Numbered from the stretch's first letter, positions 45,906 through 57,158 are shown. The stretch: DNA of 64,000 nucleotides from Tridacna crocea (GCA_943736015.1 OX031071.1:35000619-35064618); one strand, 5' to 3'. Numbers and translations are program-made. The notes: generated from the letters alone by a model not told the origin.

Positions 45906-46191
45906 ACTGTACATCACAATTAGTGTATGAAAAGGACAATTTGCTCACACCGAACAATCTCTCACTTCCACAAACTGTAGTTTTCATATCAAAAACAGCA
46001 TGACCACTTCAGACGATACATGGTTCCGTGCAAATCGATATATAGTTTGATAATTCCATGATTTTATCGAGAGAAACGGTCACGACAGCAAGTTGTAAGT
46101 TGTCTATCCACTGTACTGTATGTCTGTTTACCGTGTTTGTCTGGGTGCAGTCAACAGTCACCAAGAAAAGCTTTCTGTTGCAAATGTACAT

Positions 46192-48769
46192 TCAATAATG
46201 TAAGAAGATTAAAGAAAATAACATGGTTTCTTGAATCTAGGTTATATTATGAAACAAGTTAAAATAATATTGGAAAGACAGTGTCATATCTTGTGTGTAC
46301 GTATTGTAAGAATTGTATTATGGGCCGGTGGCCTACTGTCTGTTGCATTGTATATTGTATTGTAATGTTGTGGGAATACATATTCTGTTGTAAAACATAT
46401 ACATGAATCCTGCTATTTCGTGTATTCTTTTAAAATCATTTACCCCCCAAAAAAAAACTCTACTTTTCGGCCCTGAGTTAGTAGTCCTTTTCAAGCGGGC
46501 AAAAAACCCATGGCAAATGGTGCAAATACTGATAATCTAAATTGTCCCCTTTTCATTGAATGTCGGGGACAACTGCTATTACTAAGGGTAGATTATATTT
46601 ACTGTCTGCAAGTGCTTTCAGTGTGGAAAAGTGCATAGTTTTGTACTATGATGAGGATACAACCCTAATTGAGAATTTTACAAGAAATTTCACGCTATTT
46701 TTCCCCATGCATATAAGAAAAGTCAGTCATAATCTCAAGAATTTACACATCCAGTATCCACAGGGCCATAAAACCTACGAGAGACCTGTTGACTTCGGGC
46801 ACACGCTTCGTTATGCTTTATTATCACATACAGTATGTTCTAATTGTGTCTACCAATTACCATGACAGGAAAGGGGTATAAACATCATACGCTAATTAGA
46901 TGAGTAGAGTACTACATATTAAGTAAAACATACTGTAATACTTGCCAGTCAATGACATCGATTGAATTTAAAAATTCCAGACTCGTATTCTTTTTGTTTT
47001 GCTTCTTCTCCGTAACTGCATTTTTTTCTGGGCTCTTGAAATGTTCTTAGGAAAACAATATAATGCTAAAATGCATTACAAAAGTTACTTGACATGGGGA
47101 AAAAAAACATGATAACCCATACAATGTCCAAGCAAGTTCCAAACTGGCATTTTTCAATCAGATCTTTCAGAATGTTCCGTTGTTTTTAAAGATAACGTGG
47201 TTGCATATGTCCCTGATTTTTTTTTTTTTGATTTGGAAGAGAGAATTTTTGAGAAGAATTTTGTTTCTACGCTGATTACAAGTACTTCGTACCATCCCCG
47301 ATCTTTTCACGATTTTGTCTCGACAATTTCAAGGCTTTCTGTAGAACTTTCGCATTTGAATAATGTGCGGAAAACGAGAGAGAATTCGAGCATCGAGTCG
47401 ATCTCGGGCAATTTACATTTTCCCAATTTCAACTCGATATCGAAGATACGAAGGCATATTCGAAACTGGCATAGGAACCGTTCACATGTAGGAACACGGT
47501 ATACTAAAATTACAAGCATTAGCGGTATTCCGGCTGGCTTGCAAACATATCAAGTTTTACATCATTGATGATCAAACAACATTTCCTTTTTTTTTCATAA
47601 CTTAAAAGGAAAAGGGAATCGTTAGAAACTGAAAAACCAAAATTACCTACCTTTGGCCTCTTGATTTTGCGCTCTGTGTCTGAATTATACTCGCGTCCAT
47701 CTCGGTTAATTTGTTACACAAAAACAATCTGCGCTTTCCATTACAATTTAGAGCAGCAATTTGTCAAAAAAGCATAAAACAAAATAAGAATTTCAAAAAA
47801 AAAGGCATGGCGTATCACCCTGCATTGTACAATGAAAACCAAAATCAAAATGTTACAAATACACAAGAAAAGTGAGGGTCTACGGGTATTCCGGCCCGAC
47901 TTCAACGTACTGTACATGTATTAATTTAGGGGCTATTCAGGTGTTTTTGAAGTTGACGTGGTTGCGAATAATTTTTATAAAGTGCAACTTCTATTATTTA
48001 TTATTGAGAGGAAACAACTTTGCTTGCAAACTCATTACGGGCATAACTACATAATATTTTTTGCGACCTTTTCACCATTTTCCTCTCGATATTTGTATGG
48101 CTGATTAAAGAACTTCCTGAAAACTGAAAGGGGGACGGGGGAAAGAGAGAATCACACATTCTCAATGCTTTTTTCTTGTATAAAACAAAGTCTGAATTCG
48201 GAAAACGACCGAATTCATAATTTAATAACTCAAAAAGTTAATACATGTGGCGTAGACGTACGGGTATTCCGGCTCGACTTCTTTTCGACTCGTTCTGTAC
48301 ATTTCTCGATGATGGGGGCTATTCCGGTGTTTTAGAAGATGACATGGTGGCGAATGTCTTGTACCAGAAGCGATTTGTGTGTGTGTTTTTTTTTTTTTTT
48401 TTTTAAGAATGGAAAATTTACGTCGCAAAATTCTTCTAGATACATCACATTTTCCCGATCTTTACCAGGTTTTGGTTTGAAATAGTAAACATTATGACAC
48501 AAGAAGACCGACAGAAGAACTTTCGCGTGAAAATCTAGTATAAACAAATCATGGTCTCGAAATGATCCCGGTAACTTCTTTTTTCCCACTTCTCTCTGAT
48601 TTTGAGTCGATATTGTTAACATCATCACATTTAAAAGAATTTCACGTTGAAATAGTACCGGTAACTATCAGTATTCAGGCCCGGCCAACAAACGTAACAG
48701 GGATTATCGATTTTTGGGGTATTCCGGTGTTTCGGCGGTATTCCGGTATTTCGGCTAGTCGTGTGACCC
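46192..48769 (-). repeat. Foldback right arm
   Basis: 2578 bp, inverted copy of the left arm with small indels. For example GGTGGCCTACTGTCTGTTGC at ~46328 mirrors GCAATAGACTGTAGGCCACC at ~45750. Confidence 0.85.
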
Positions 48770-48778
48770 CAAGAAAGC
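48770..48778. repeat. 9-bp target duplication, right (CAAGAAAGC)
   Basis: Direct repeat of 43388-43396. Confidence 0.85.
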
Positions 48779-49539
48779 ATTTTTTAATCACATTTATTTA
48801 CTCATATCTATGTTTAATGCATTAATATAATTATTTCAAAAAATTACTTTTGTTAACAACAAATAAAATGTTCTGTACAAAGTTTAATTAGATCTATCAC
48901 TAATGTTTGTAAATCCACTGTGACAGTAGCAGTACTACATGTAGGTCACAGATTATTCCCCTATTGTAACACAGATAGCCATTTGCCCTATTGTAACAAA
49001 GTTATAGATAGAGACTCTTTTGAAACAGAATTTTAAATGGTACAAACCAAACAACTAAAGTGAATAAGAAAAAGAAATATGTTACAAAAGAAATTGATCA
49101 TTTAGACAAATTTCTCAATCTGTAACTTTTTTCAATACGGGAATCTTTACGTTTTGAAAGATACAGAAGTTAACATGTATAAAACCTAGTACAGATAACT
49201 GTCCCCAAAGGCAATGTTACTTTTTGACTGGTCGCCTCTGGGTACAGAGACGATCAAGAATAACCAGTTGAAAGATCCACACAGATTTTGTGCGCACTTT
49301 TGAACTCTCATAATTTCGCAAATAGAGCACAAAACTAGGATTTAAACATACCTGTTGCTTGTGTATTTAATAATCCTTCATTTGAAATACAAATATTTTC
49401 AATCTAAATGCTGAACATAAGAGAAAACCACGCATTTTATCTGTTACTCAAGTTACCTACATTTCCGAAAACACTGGAAATGGCTGCCACACACGATAAA
49501 TTTTGTCAGTGTTTTTTATACGCCCGTTGAAGACAGGTA
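48779..49539. other. Intergenic; nothing recognised
   Basis: AT-rich. CCCTATTGTAACA occurs twice near 48959 and 48987. No coding signal. Confidence 0.4.
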
Positions 49540-50424
49540 GAATTATGGGATCACCAGTGGCGTCCAGGCGTCCGGGCAGGCGTCCAGCGTCCAGTTCTTT
49601 GTCAGAAGCATATCTCCAAAACTATACTAGCGATGGTTATGAAATTTCATAGGTTGATAGATCTCATCAAGGGGGAGTGCAGTGTACATGAACCATAACT
49701 CTTGCTTGCTTAATTTTTGAGTTATTGCCCTTTGTTTATTTCACACTTGAATTTTGTCCGGAGCATATCTCCAAAACTATTCTAGGTATGGTTATGAACT
49801 TTTGTATATGGATAGATCTCATCAAGAGGGAGTGCAGTGCTCATGAACCATAATTCTTGCATGCTTAATTTTTGAGTTATTGCCTTTTGTTTATTTTCAT
49901 ACTTGAATATTGTACGGTGCATATCTTCAAAACTATACTAGCTATGGATATGAAATTTCATGCGTTGATACATTCCATCAAAGGGAAGTGCAGTGCATAT
50001 TAATTTCAACTCTTGCTTGCTTAATTTTTGAGTTATTGCCTTTTGTTTATTTTCATACTTGAATATTGTACGGTGCATATCTTCAAAACTATACTAGCTA
50101 TGGATATGAAATTTCATGCGTTGATACATTCCATCAAAGGGAAGTGCAGTGCATATTAATTTCAACTCTTGCTTGCTTAATTTTTGAGTTATTGCCCTGT
50201 GTTGTTTTTTTCAAACTTGAATTTTGTATGATGCATATCTCTCATACTATACTAGCTGGGGTTATGAAATTTCAGCACAAATACACTGCCATTATCTTCA
50301 GTCAACGGCAAAAATTTCTGCACTACTATTTTTCTATACCTCCCCTTTATGATCATTATGCCCCAACTTTACAACTTGGGGTAAGACGGACGTATCTGGT
50401 GATAATTTGCCGCTCTTGTTTCTA
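49540..50424 (+). mobile_element. Modular dispersed element, ~156-bp modules
   Basis: Head TACGCCCGTTGAAGACAGG and AGTGGCGTCCAGGCGTCC; four to five modules with GCATATCTxCAAAACTAT, GATATGAAATTTCAT, GGGAGTGCAGTGC and TTTTTGAGTTATTGCC; tail GACGGACGTATC, GCCGCTCTTGTTTC. Two adjacent modules (from about 49890 and 50046) are identical over ~156 bp, so the array expanded recently. Confidence 0.75.
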
Positions 50425-50805
50425 ATATTTACATGTTATAAATGACTTCTACAAGCTTTTTGAATAATGAAATGTTTAATGATTTGTCTTTGGTCAAGTT
50501 AGTTACTTAAATAAATTTAACTGCCTTTCGCTGCAATACAGATTAAACCGAAGTCACAGAAAGGCAGTATAGCACTTTATCTTTGCTACTGGAAAATTTA
50601 CAATGGACTTGAGACTGTATGGTGCACAATAAATGTCCAAATATGACAAAAATCTCTTTGGCAACTCATTATTAAGACTACCGGTAATCAAAAACCTAAC
50701 AAGGTTTTCAAAAGGTTGGCTATTAATGCAGGAAAAAGGCAGTGTTTATTTTAGGCCGTGGGATTGCAGGAATCCTCTACTTTCAGAAAAAATCCCCAAC
50801 TTTGA

Positions 50806-51216
50806 CGCCGTCATTGTAAATTTAGTCGCAAAGAGCTGTTCGGAAAGATGCAGGTTAAATTGTATTAATTCCAGATACTGTTGATGAATGTTGCGCCATG
50901 AATGTTGCTTTTAAGGTTTGTGGAGACCAGTGACAAAAATAGCATCTGTGCAAACCTTCAGACTGAAGGTAGATTTGAGACAATGTCGCTTGCCGTTCAC
51001 TACCTTCAGTCTGAAGGTGTCTGCTCCAATGCTATTTTTGTTTCTGGTCTCAGCATACACCTTCAAAGCAACATTAATTAAAAGTACCTGGAACTAATAT
51101 GATTTTACCCACATCTTTTCAAACGGCTCTATGCGACTAAATTTCCAATCACAGCTAATAAAATGGGCACGGACCGATAGACAAATGATTAATCTTTACA
51201 AAAAATTTGATGTTAG
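50806..51216. mobile_element. Inverted-repeat element with ~160-bp arms
   Basis: The left arm (from AAATTTAGTCGCAAAGAGC through ATGTTGCTTTTAAGG, GACAAAAATAGCAT to CCTTCAGACTGAAGG) is mirrored on the right (CCTTCAGTCTGAAGG, ATGCTATTTTTGT, CCTTCAAAGCAACAT, GCGACTAAATTTCC). CCTTCAG-CTGAAGG is itself a palindrome. Confidence 0.75.
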
Positions 51217-51454
51217 TTAATATTTAAATATTACCTTTGTGCAAATCTACACTTTTCAACGTAAATAATGGTTGACCTACTTCACCAGAAATCAAAACAT
51301 GGTGATATCATCAATGGGCATGTGCTTGCAGAAATCGCAGCATCTCTGACACGCTACAGGACGGTTTAGTTGCGAATTTCAGTATTAACAAACGCACCTT
51401 GAGTGAAATGGTTGCTAGGGTCAGAGAACCAGACTGTACAAAATTCAAATTCCG

Positions 51455-51510
51455 TTGAGTGCGCATGCCTGTTTAACGGAAGTCGCCATGTCAGTTGTAT
51501 ACAAATTACA
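51455..51510. promoter_or_regulatory. Promoter-like patch with NRF1, ETS and YY1-type words
   Basis: GAGTGCGCATGCCTG matches an NRF1 half/palindrome (TGCGCATGC), followed by ACGGAAGTC (ETS type) and GCCATGTC (YY1 type, ATGGCG on the other strand). This combination marks TATA-less housekeeping promoters, which can be bidirectional. On the plus strand ATG at 51488 opens 16 codons before AAAAAAG/GTAAAT; on the minus strand CTCAAG/GTGCGT could be a 5' UTR donor leading towards the PSMD14-like exon 1. No transcript evidence; could be chance in a short GC patch. Confidence 0.3.
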
Positions 51511-51579
51511 CTGGATTTACTTACTTTGGGAAAAAAGGTAAATTACCATTGATATAATTGGTATTTTGCAGCACAGTTT

Positions 51580-51785
51580 GTGTGATGTTAAAGATTAATC
51601 ATTTATTTAATGATCCATGCCCATTTAATCAGCTGTTATTGGAAATTTTGTTGCATAGACCTGTTCTAAAGGTAAAATCGTATTTACTCCAGATACTTTG
51701 AATGAACGTTGCTGAAGGTCTCACGAAGACCAGAAACAAAATAAAAAACATAAACCCTTCAGACTGCAAGTAGCCAGTCACCTGT
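51580..51785. mobile_element. Third arm copy of the 50806-51216 family
   Basis: GATGTTAAAGATTAATCATTT, GCCCATTTAATCAGCTG, CAGATACTTTGAATGAACG, GACCAGAAACAAAAT and CCTTCAGACTGCAAG match the right arm in direct orientation, so 51010-51785 is also an inverted pair. Confidence 0.6.
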
Positions 51786-53009
51786 GTTTAAGACCATTGT
51801 TTAAAAATAAATTGAAAAATAACTGTTGAATATTGAAGGGAAAATGTCAGTGAAGAGTAAATACTACTGTATTTGCCTACAGGTAGCAAAAACCAATAAA
51901 GGATTAAGCAATGGGCTTACCCCTCCCACTGCCGAATCGACATTTGATGTTTCGGATTCTGAACATTTCATGAAATTTTCAAAGACCTCTGACAATTACA
52001 AAAATATGCAACCATGACCACAAGAAACACAGATCTTTAGATTTATCTAAAGCGATTTTTTTAACACAAACCATACCTTTTCAACTGGAAGTCTTTGAAG
52101 CTAACTGAACAACACTTTTACAATGCGAAATTTCCAACCGGAAGTTATGGGAAGCGAAGCCGACTAAAAAGTTTTTCGATACCAATACTTTCGTTCCAAT
52201 ATTTTTTCGGGGTAGGCCTAAAATATGAGATGGAAATTTTTCAACGAAATGAAAAATTGTAGGTAACAATTTGCCGACAGGAAATGTGAAAGATGTTTGT
52301 TTAGTGAGTTATAGGTACTGTACTTTTTTTTTTTTCAGATTAGTAAGAAGAAAGTCGTATCACTAAATAGCAATAGAACACCTTACTTTTGGAAACTAGC
52401 GTGCTACTTTCTTTCATACAAGCGAAATTGAAATCCGTACTATTGGAATAGTTTTTTTTTACCCCGAGGATTGATGATAAAAAAAAAAAACATGAAAAAT
52501 TATTGTTTAATGATTTATAGGGGCTTTTTTTTTCAGTTCAGAGAGAAAAAATTGGTTTTAGCAAACATTAAATGTTTATCCATATCGGAATCTATCTAAT
52601 CAATAGAATTGTCAAAAATTCCATGTACTTTTCTCCTGCGTTTAAATTTCAATGATTTGCACTACATGACCGTTTGAAAGTACACAACAGTTTGCCGGTT
52701 ACCCGTGACATATTTATTTAGGCGACGGCTTATCCAACGTATTTCTCGTCAAATGCACACTTGATTCTTGTTACAATATTGACAAAAATTCAATTTCTGT
52801 CGGTTTGTTTTTTTGAAAAAGTTTGATTGGGTACGAAAACGAATAAACATATCGAACTTCTTTCTTTGTGCAGGCTTTATATGTCTATGAGTAACTTGTT
52901 TGTGTATTAGATTAAAAGCGCGTGCTGTGTCATAAGCTAATTTGCATATAGTGATAAATTCGTGTTTTTTCTTTAGTAGCAATGGTGAAAATGGCTTTTA
53001 TCAATACAT
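51786..53009. other. Intergenic; nothing firm
   Basis: A 63-codon frame at 51826-52017 has an acceptor-like CTACAG inside but no recognisable domain. T-runs with CAG at 52322-52339 and ~52530 are acceptor-like only. Confidence 0.35.
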
Positions 53010-53340
53010 TTTAGGAGAAATTAGGCCTGTTTTAGCTCCAGATTCCTCTAAACTGCTGATCATAGATGAATGAATCACACCACAGTCTGTATTCACCAAC
53101 CATTTTTGAGAATATTCTTATTATCCAAGGTTTTCTAAATTTGTAAGTAACACAACTTCTGATTGGCTAAACCGAATATAGAACACTGTAGAGAACAAGA
53201 CAAAGAACGTACTTAAGAATGGTTGGTGAATACGGGCCCAAGTAGCGTTTTATTGAGTAAACATTTCTTTTAGTTTGAAATTCAAAGTAACGGTTGTCAC
53301 ATATAAAAAGTAGTCCGGTTCTGTACCCAGGATGCCCAAA
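53010..53340. repeat. Dispersed repeat interrupted by a MITE
   Basis: GAGAAATTAGGCCTGTTTTAG...GTACCCAGGATG matches 63059-63235 and, inverted, 57785-57856 plus 57930-57960. In this copy 53092-53239 is inserted. Confidence 0.65.
53092..53239. mobile_element. MITE of the GTATTCACCAACC family, nested
   Basis: CTGTATTCACCAACCATT on the left, AATGGTTGGTGAATACGGG on the right, CTGATTGGCTAAACC inside. Its absence from the 63-kb copy of the host repeat shows the insertion. Confidence 0.75.
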
Positions 53341-53554
53341 TTAGATAATGGAGGTTAGAACTCAAGTGTCGATACAAGCAATAATGAACAGTCTAAAGAA
53401 TATAAGCCTTACACTAGCAAAAGCAGGTTTCATGAATCTCTGCGTTGAATTATATGGAGCAAGTCATCACATGAAAAACTTTATATTCAATCCATAAATT
53501 TCATTTTGTTAAAAAAAAAAAATCTTATTATACTGCAAAGAAATTTCTCGCGAT

Positions 53555-53850
53555 TGGATATTCTAATATGACACGCGAATTCGGCTCTATCAAAACAAAG
53601 TGCAAGGAAATCGTGGTAAAATCTGCGACAATCCATACAGAGTGATGTCATTCTATATTGAGTGACGTCATGCAATGAGTGGGTTATTCAATGGAACAAA
53701 ATTTTCATCAGCGTGTTTACTTTAAGTTTGAACTTGTTGTCCTTTCATTAAGAATTGGCCATGTTAGAATCAAAATAATCTTTTTCTTATCGTGGTTTAT
53801 CGTTCAATAAACCACAGTTGTGAGTTATGAGGCACAATAAATAATCCACG
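53555..53850. repeat. Second copy of the 27283-27640 repeat
   Basis: GATATTCTAATATGACACGCG to GTTCAATAAACCACAGTTGTG; TGATGTCATTC and TGACGTCATG words retained. Confidence 0.65.
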
Positions 53851-53899
53851 AGGCTGATAGCCAATTTCTTATCTTATACATGTTTGTTATCACATTTTT

Positions 53900-54130
53900 T
53901 TGGCGTCATTTATCACGTCATTTTGTAAATATTTCATACTTGTAAGTAAATGGGTCTTAAATGGGTCACAAAAGGCTCGCTTAATTACATTTCCCGAGAC
54001 TCGTTTGATAAAATCTTATCTCAAACGCCAACTCATATCAGATCCTATATATCTTATACACGTTGACATCACATTTTATGTGACGTCATTTATGACGTCA
54101 TTTTATTCGTATTTCATACAAGTGAACAGG
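53900..54130. repeat. GTCATTTAT-GACGTCAT duplicated segment
   Basis: GGCGTCATTTATCACGTCATTTTGT with TTTCATACTTG at 53903 and TGACGTCATTTATGACGTCA with TTTCATACAAG at 54081 are diverged direct repeats about 178 bp apart. The second contains two perfect TGACGTCA sites 12 bp apart. Confidence 0.55.
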
Positions 54131-54136
54131 TCTTAA

Positions 54137-54356
54137 CCCATTACCACACAATCCCTACTTTTGACGCCCCTGAGAAAGAAGCCTTTTGAAAACACTATGG
54201 GAAAAGGAGAAAATGCTGGTAACCAGCATTTTCTCCTTTTCCCATAGTGTTTTTTACCCTTCCCAGAACAAATTTCTTTTTTTAGTCATCTTTATTTTGT
54301 TGTATGCAAATGTTTTCAATTTGGACCAGTCTAAAATTTTCTTGTGTGGTAAAGAG
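54137..54356 (+). mobile_element. T-MITE reference copy, perfect hairpin
   Basis: TTAA at 54133-54136 and 54357-54360. Ends CCCATTACCACACAATCCC and TTCTTGTGTGGTAAAGAG. The hairpin has perfect 32-bp arms (54189-54220, 54222-54253) around one base. Its outer stem reads CACTATGGG/CCCATAGTG, changed from the usual CATTGTGGG at two positions in both arms. TTAA targets and CCC termini are typical of the piggyBac superfamily. Confidence 0.92.
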
Positions 54357-54690
54357 TTAAGGATAATACCGCAGGCGCATTTATGAATGTTTTTGCATCA
54401 TTTGATCTCTATTTCGTGAAATGTCGTTATACGATAAAAGAATCTGACATTCATGGGTATTTGAGACAAACTTTAATTAAACTCGTCAAAGAAAATGTTA
54501 TTAACCCTTTGGCTTCTAAGCGCGACTCGCTCACCTTTTGCAGACAGTGTAGATCTATCTAGATCAGAAGTTACCACACCCCTGCATTCTCAAATAACAT
54601 ACAAAAACTTAACGTTCTATGCACTGGGATGTTGATTGATTGTATTTGCGTTCATCTATCGTCGCCACCGGTTGTCCATATGGGCGACGT

Positions 54691-54707
54691 CCCCCCCCCC
54701 CCCCCCC
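54691..54707. repeat. 17-bp poly-C run
   Basis: Homopolymer run; a likely site of sequencing-length error. Confidence 0.9.
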
Positions 54708-54763
54708 AAGGCTGTTAGTATTGTTTAGGGGATATTGCAGATACAACACGAAACCCATCTTAA

Positions 54764-54905
54764 CCCTTTACCAAAGAAATGACGAGGTTTTACGACCCTG
54801 AGATAGAAACCTTATGAAAACATTGTGGGAAAAGGAGAAAATGCTGGTTACCAGCATTTTCTCATTTTCCCGAAATGTTTTCTACCGTGCTGGAAACAAA
54901 TTTCA
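54764..54905 (+). mobile_element. T-MITE, right end lost
   Basis: TTAA 54760-54763, CCCTTTACCAAAGAAATGACG, hairpin GGAGAAAATGCTGGT/ACCAGCATTTTCTC near 54851; unrelated sequence after ~54905. Confidence 0.75.
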
Positions 54906-55227
54906 TTTTAGTTCCGTTTTTAATCGGTCGTTAGACCGATTAGAGACGGCGTTTTCCACAATCCAAACTGACACAATTCCCGAAAAGGCCCTTTACAGGA
55001 TTGGACGCATACACATTATACATAATTTGTATAAAGACTGTTAGATTAGCTACTTTCAAGGAACGTCAGATTTACTTTGTTTTTTGTTTTCTTTGTATGG
55101 CGAATACGGCATATTATTATCAATGCGTACAATAATGAATTATGACACTCGTCTTCTTATACCAGCACGTTATTGCATAGATTCTAGATACTGGTCAACA
55201 AATTGAAAATTTCCGACGTAAAGGGAA

Positions 55228-55345
55228 AAACTAGTCACGTGATATATTCAGGTGGAGGTTTCTGGCGAAATAGAAATCACATGATACAAGTGAGAAGTGA
55301 GCGGAGAACGAATCAAATTCTTCTGTGTGTATCACGTGATCGATT
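55228..55345. promoter_or_regulatory. Paired TCACGTGA E-boxes
   Basis: GTCACGTGAT near 55235 and ATCACGTGAT near 55332, with ATCACATGAT between, the flanks being imperfect inverted repeats. TCACGTGA is the binding core of MiT/TFE and USF factors. The symmetrical layout also fits a decayed MITE. No adjoining gene is recognised. Confidence 0.25.
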
Positions 55346-55388
55346 ACCGACGCTTTGAAGTCCACCACAGGCGTCATTTTGAAGAAGG

Positions 55389-55391
<3 letters not shown>

Positions 55392-55420
<29 letters not shown>
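55392..55420. repeat. (GA)n microsatellite
   Basis: About 14 GA units followed by AACGAG. Confidence 0.9.
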
Positions 55421-55425
<5 letters not shown>

Positions 55426-55589
55426 GATAAAGTCTAAATAAGAAGCAACAAGAACTGAAATTTAAGTTTTCATGTAGTTTTTGTATGCAAGTACTTTATC
55501 TGGATTGATTCTTTTCAAATTTTAAGAAACAGAATTTGTACACTTTGGGCTAGCTTCGCATTCCCGTGGATCGTTTTTGTTCATGCTGT

Positions 55590-55591
<2 letters not shown>

Positions 55592-55621
<30 letters not shown>
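55592..55621. repeat. 30-bp poly-C run
   Basis: Homopolymer; the proline/glycine stretches in reading frames across it are artefacts. Length is probably uncertain in the assembly. Confidence 0.9.
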
Positions 55622-55623
<2 letters not shown>

Positions 55624-56559
55624 TACTATTTCTAAAGTTAAGTAGACGGCAAGGTTTGATGTGTGTGATCAAGGAAGCATCTTTGTTGCACGGATATAAG
55701 TTGTGCATCGATCGGGCAATGTGTTCAAACCCACAAAAGTATAAGTTAGTAGATTTGTTGAAAAGAGAATCAGTCTGTCTGGAAGTGGGGAAATGGGGGA
55801 CTGCCATGTAGAGCTTGTCATCTAAGGGAACTTATCAATTATTTAACTTCATGTGAAAAGAGCTGATTTTTTAGAAGTTTGTATACGAGTACTCTATTTG
55901 ATATCTATCTGTAGTATTTTATTTTTTTGTTAGAGTTAGTACTCCTTGCTTACTTTTTTAACTAGAAAGAAGTCGTAACCGGTCATTTGAAAATTTCGAT
56001 TTAGCACGGGTTCTTATATATATTTTCGACGGGATAGAAATATTTCTTCCCATTCAGAATCAAATGCTCAGCTTTTCAAAATCTGTAAAAGAAAACTTTC
56101 TGTGCATTCAATAGATTTAACAAAATACAACCCTGAAAAATAGAAGATTAATATTTTCAGTTTCACAGATCATTTTTCCAAGAAACCCATTTTTGGTTAA
56201 GAACTCTCAAAATGTCATTTCATGTTTTGTACGGTTTTCATTGGTCAAATGAAGAGGACGTACAGGGAAGTAAATTTTTTTTTTCAATCATACACTGTGA
56301 TGCTCATCTAAAGGTATCTAGTTTTACATCTGGCCAAATTAAAAAAATAGATATATCACTGAAATTCATATGAAAAATAATACAAATCATTAATAATTTA
56401 GATTCATAAAATAACACACACACATACCAAAAAAAAAGTGATGGTGTTCCCATTAAAGGCTACGTAGCCTCTTGAGGTAGTTTTAGATTTCGCGCGAAAA
56501 TGAATAAAGCATTTTGGGAATGTCAAGTGACTGGCACGTGACTCATAACGCTTAAATTC

Positions 56560-56880
56560 CGTTACATAACAAAGATGTAATAATTATTTTCCATAATGTC
56601 TTCTTCGGACGCGATGTTTGAAACTTCGTCTGTGTATTCCTGTATGTAAACGAGCGAACTGATCATGTAAAAGTAGAACGTGTCTCCCGTTGTTTTCAAC
56701 CTGGGCTGTAGTAAATCTCTAATTTCTCGTGTTGTCGGACGGTTTTCGACTATTGGGATTTTATGAATGAAAATTAAAAGGCTTTGGGAGTATGCGGATA
56801 CTTTTTTGCATTTTTGTAAAATTTTCGTCCCAAAATCTGAAGGGCCATCTTTAAGGGTAAAAGTAAGGAAATAAAGCTTC
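56560..56880 (-). other. Coding-like dispersed module, copy 2
   Basis: Minus strand. AAGATGGCCCTTCAGATTTT opens a frame MALQILGRKFYKNAKKYPHT that is stopped by TAA soon after; one base is then missing relative to copy 1, and a second frame continues open through PIVENRPTTREIRDLLQPRL, FYFYM and EEDIMENNYYIFVM to TAA. Copy 1 at 23137-23520 has the equivalent frame unbroken across the first junction. The 5' peptide is basic with few acids, like a mitochondrial presequence. Protein unknown to me. The block sits between GCCTCTTGAGGTAG (56467) and CTACCTCAGAC (56917), imperfect inverted repeats that may be element ends. Confidence 0.35.
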
Positions 56881-57158
56881 AAAGATCCTTTTAAGCTTAC
56901 TACTTGACTACCTCAGACTTTTATTGGCATTGCCTATGTCACCTGTATATCTATTTGCAAAAATGACCAGAAAATTTTGAACAAAGTCTTACTCGCCTCC
57001 AAAAAGTAGTACTCATGGCAAGTGTTATATATGTCCTCTAGTAATTGGTGAAATGTTTTTCTCGAGTCAAATTTAAAACTAACTTAAGTAATTTCCAATA
57101 AAACACTCTGGTTGCCGTGACAACAATTATATCCTTGAAAATATTCACATTGCTTAAT

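Larger units (their letters stand above)
43397..48769. mobile_element. 5.4-kb foldback transposon with ~2.5-kb inverted arms
   Basis: The left arm (43397-45905) and right arm (46192-48769) are inverted copies along their whole length, separated by only ~286 bp. The outer ends read GGTCACACGACTAGCCG and, on the other strand, GGGTCACACGACTAGCCG. Perfect 9-bp direct repeats flank the element. The outer ~150 bp of the two arms differ at only a few percent of positions, with some indels further in. Each arm contains ~370-bp diverged subunits marked by CCGGAATACCCGTAG/CACCGGAATAGCCCC words (43397, ~43830, ~44205, ~44580, ~44920). Internally repeated long arms with 9-bp duplications are typical of foldback elements, some assigned to the Mutator (MULE) group; that assignment is inference. 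No transposase frame is visible. It lies ~440 bp upstream of PSMD14-like exon 1. Confidence 0.9.

Noticed and set aside
43379..48825. Many short frames inside the foldback element (for example with DFWGIPVFRRYSGISASR)
   Set aside because: Each has a mirror-image twin in the other arm, which follows from arm identity. They are short and broken and resemble no transposase.
51826..52017. Exon of a gene starting at the promoter-like patch
   Set aside because: Joining it to the 51488 frame creates an immediate stop; no domain.
55228..55345. Lysosomal/CLEAR-type promoter
   Set aside because: E-box cores are clear but symmetrical and without an adjoining gene; kept only as a low-confidence regulatory note.
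55550..55811. Overlapping frames with polyproline or polyglycine
   Set aside because: They come from a 30-bp poly-C run; no conserved domain.
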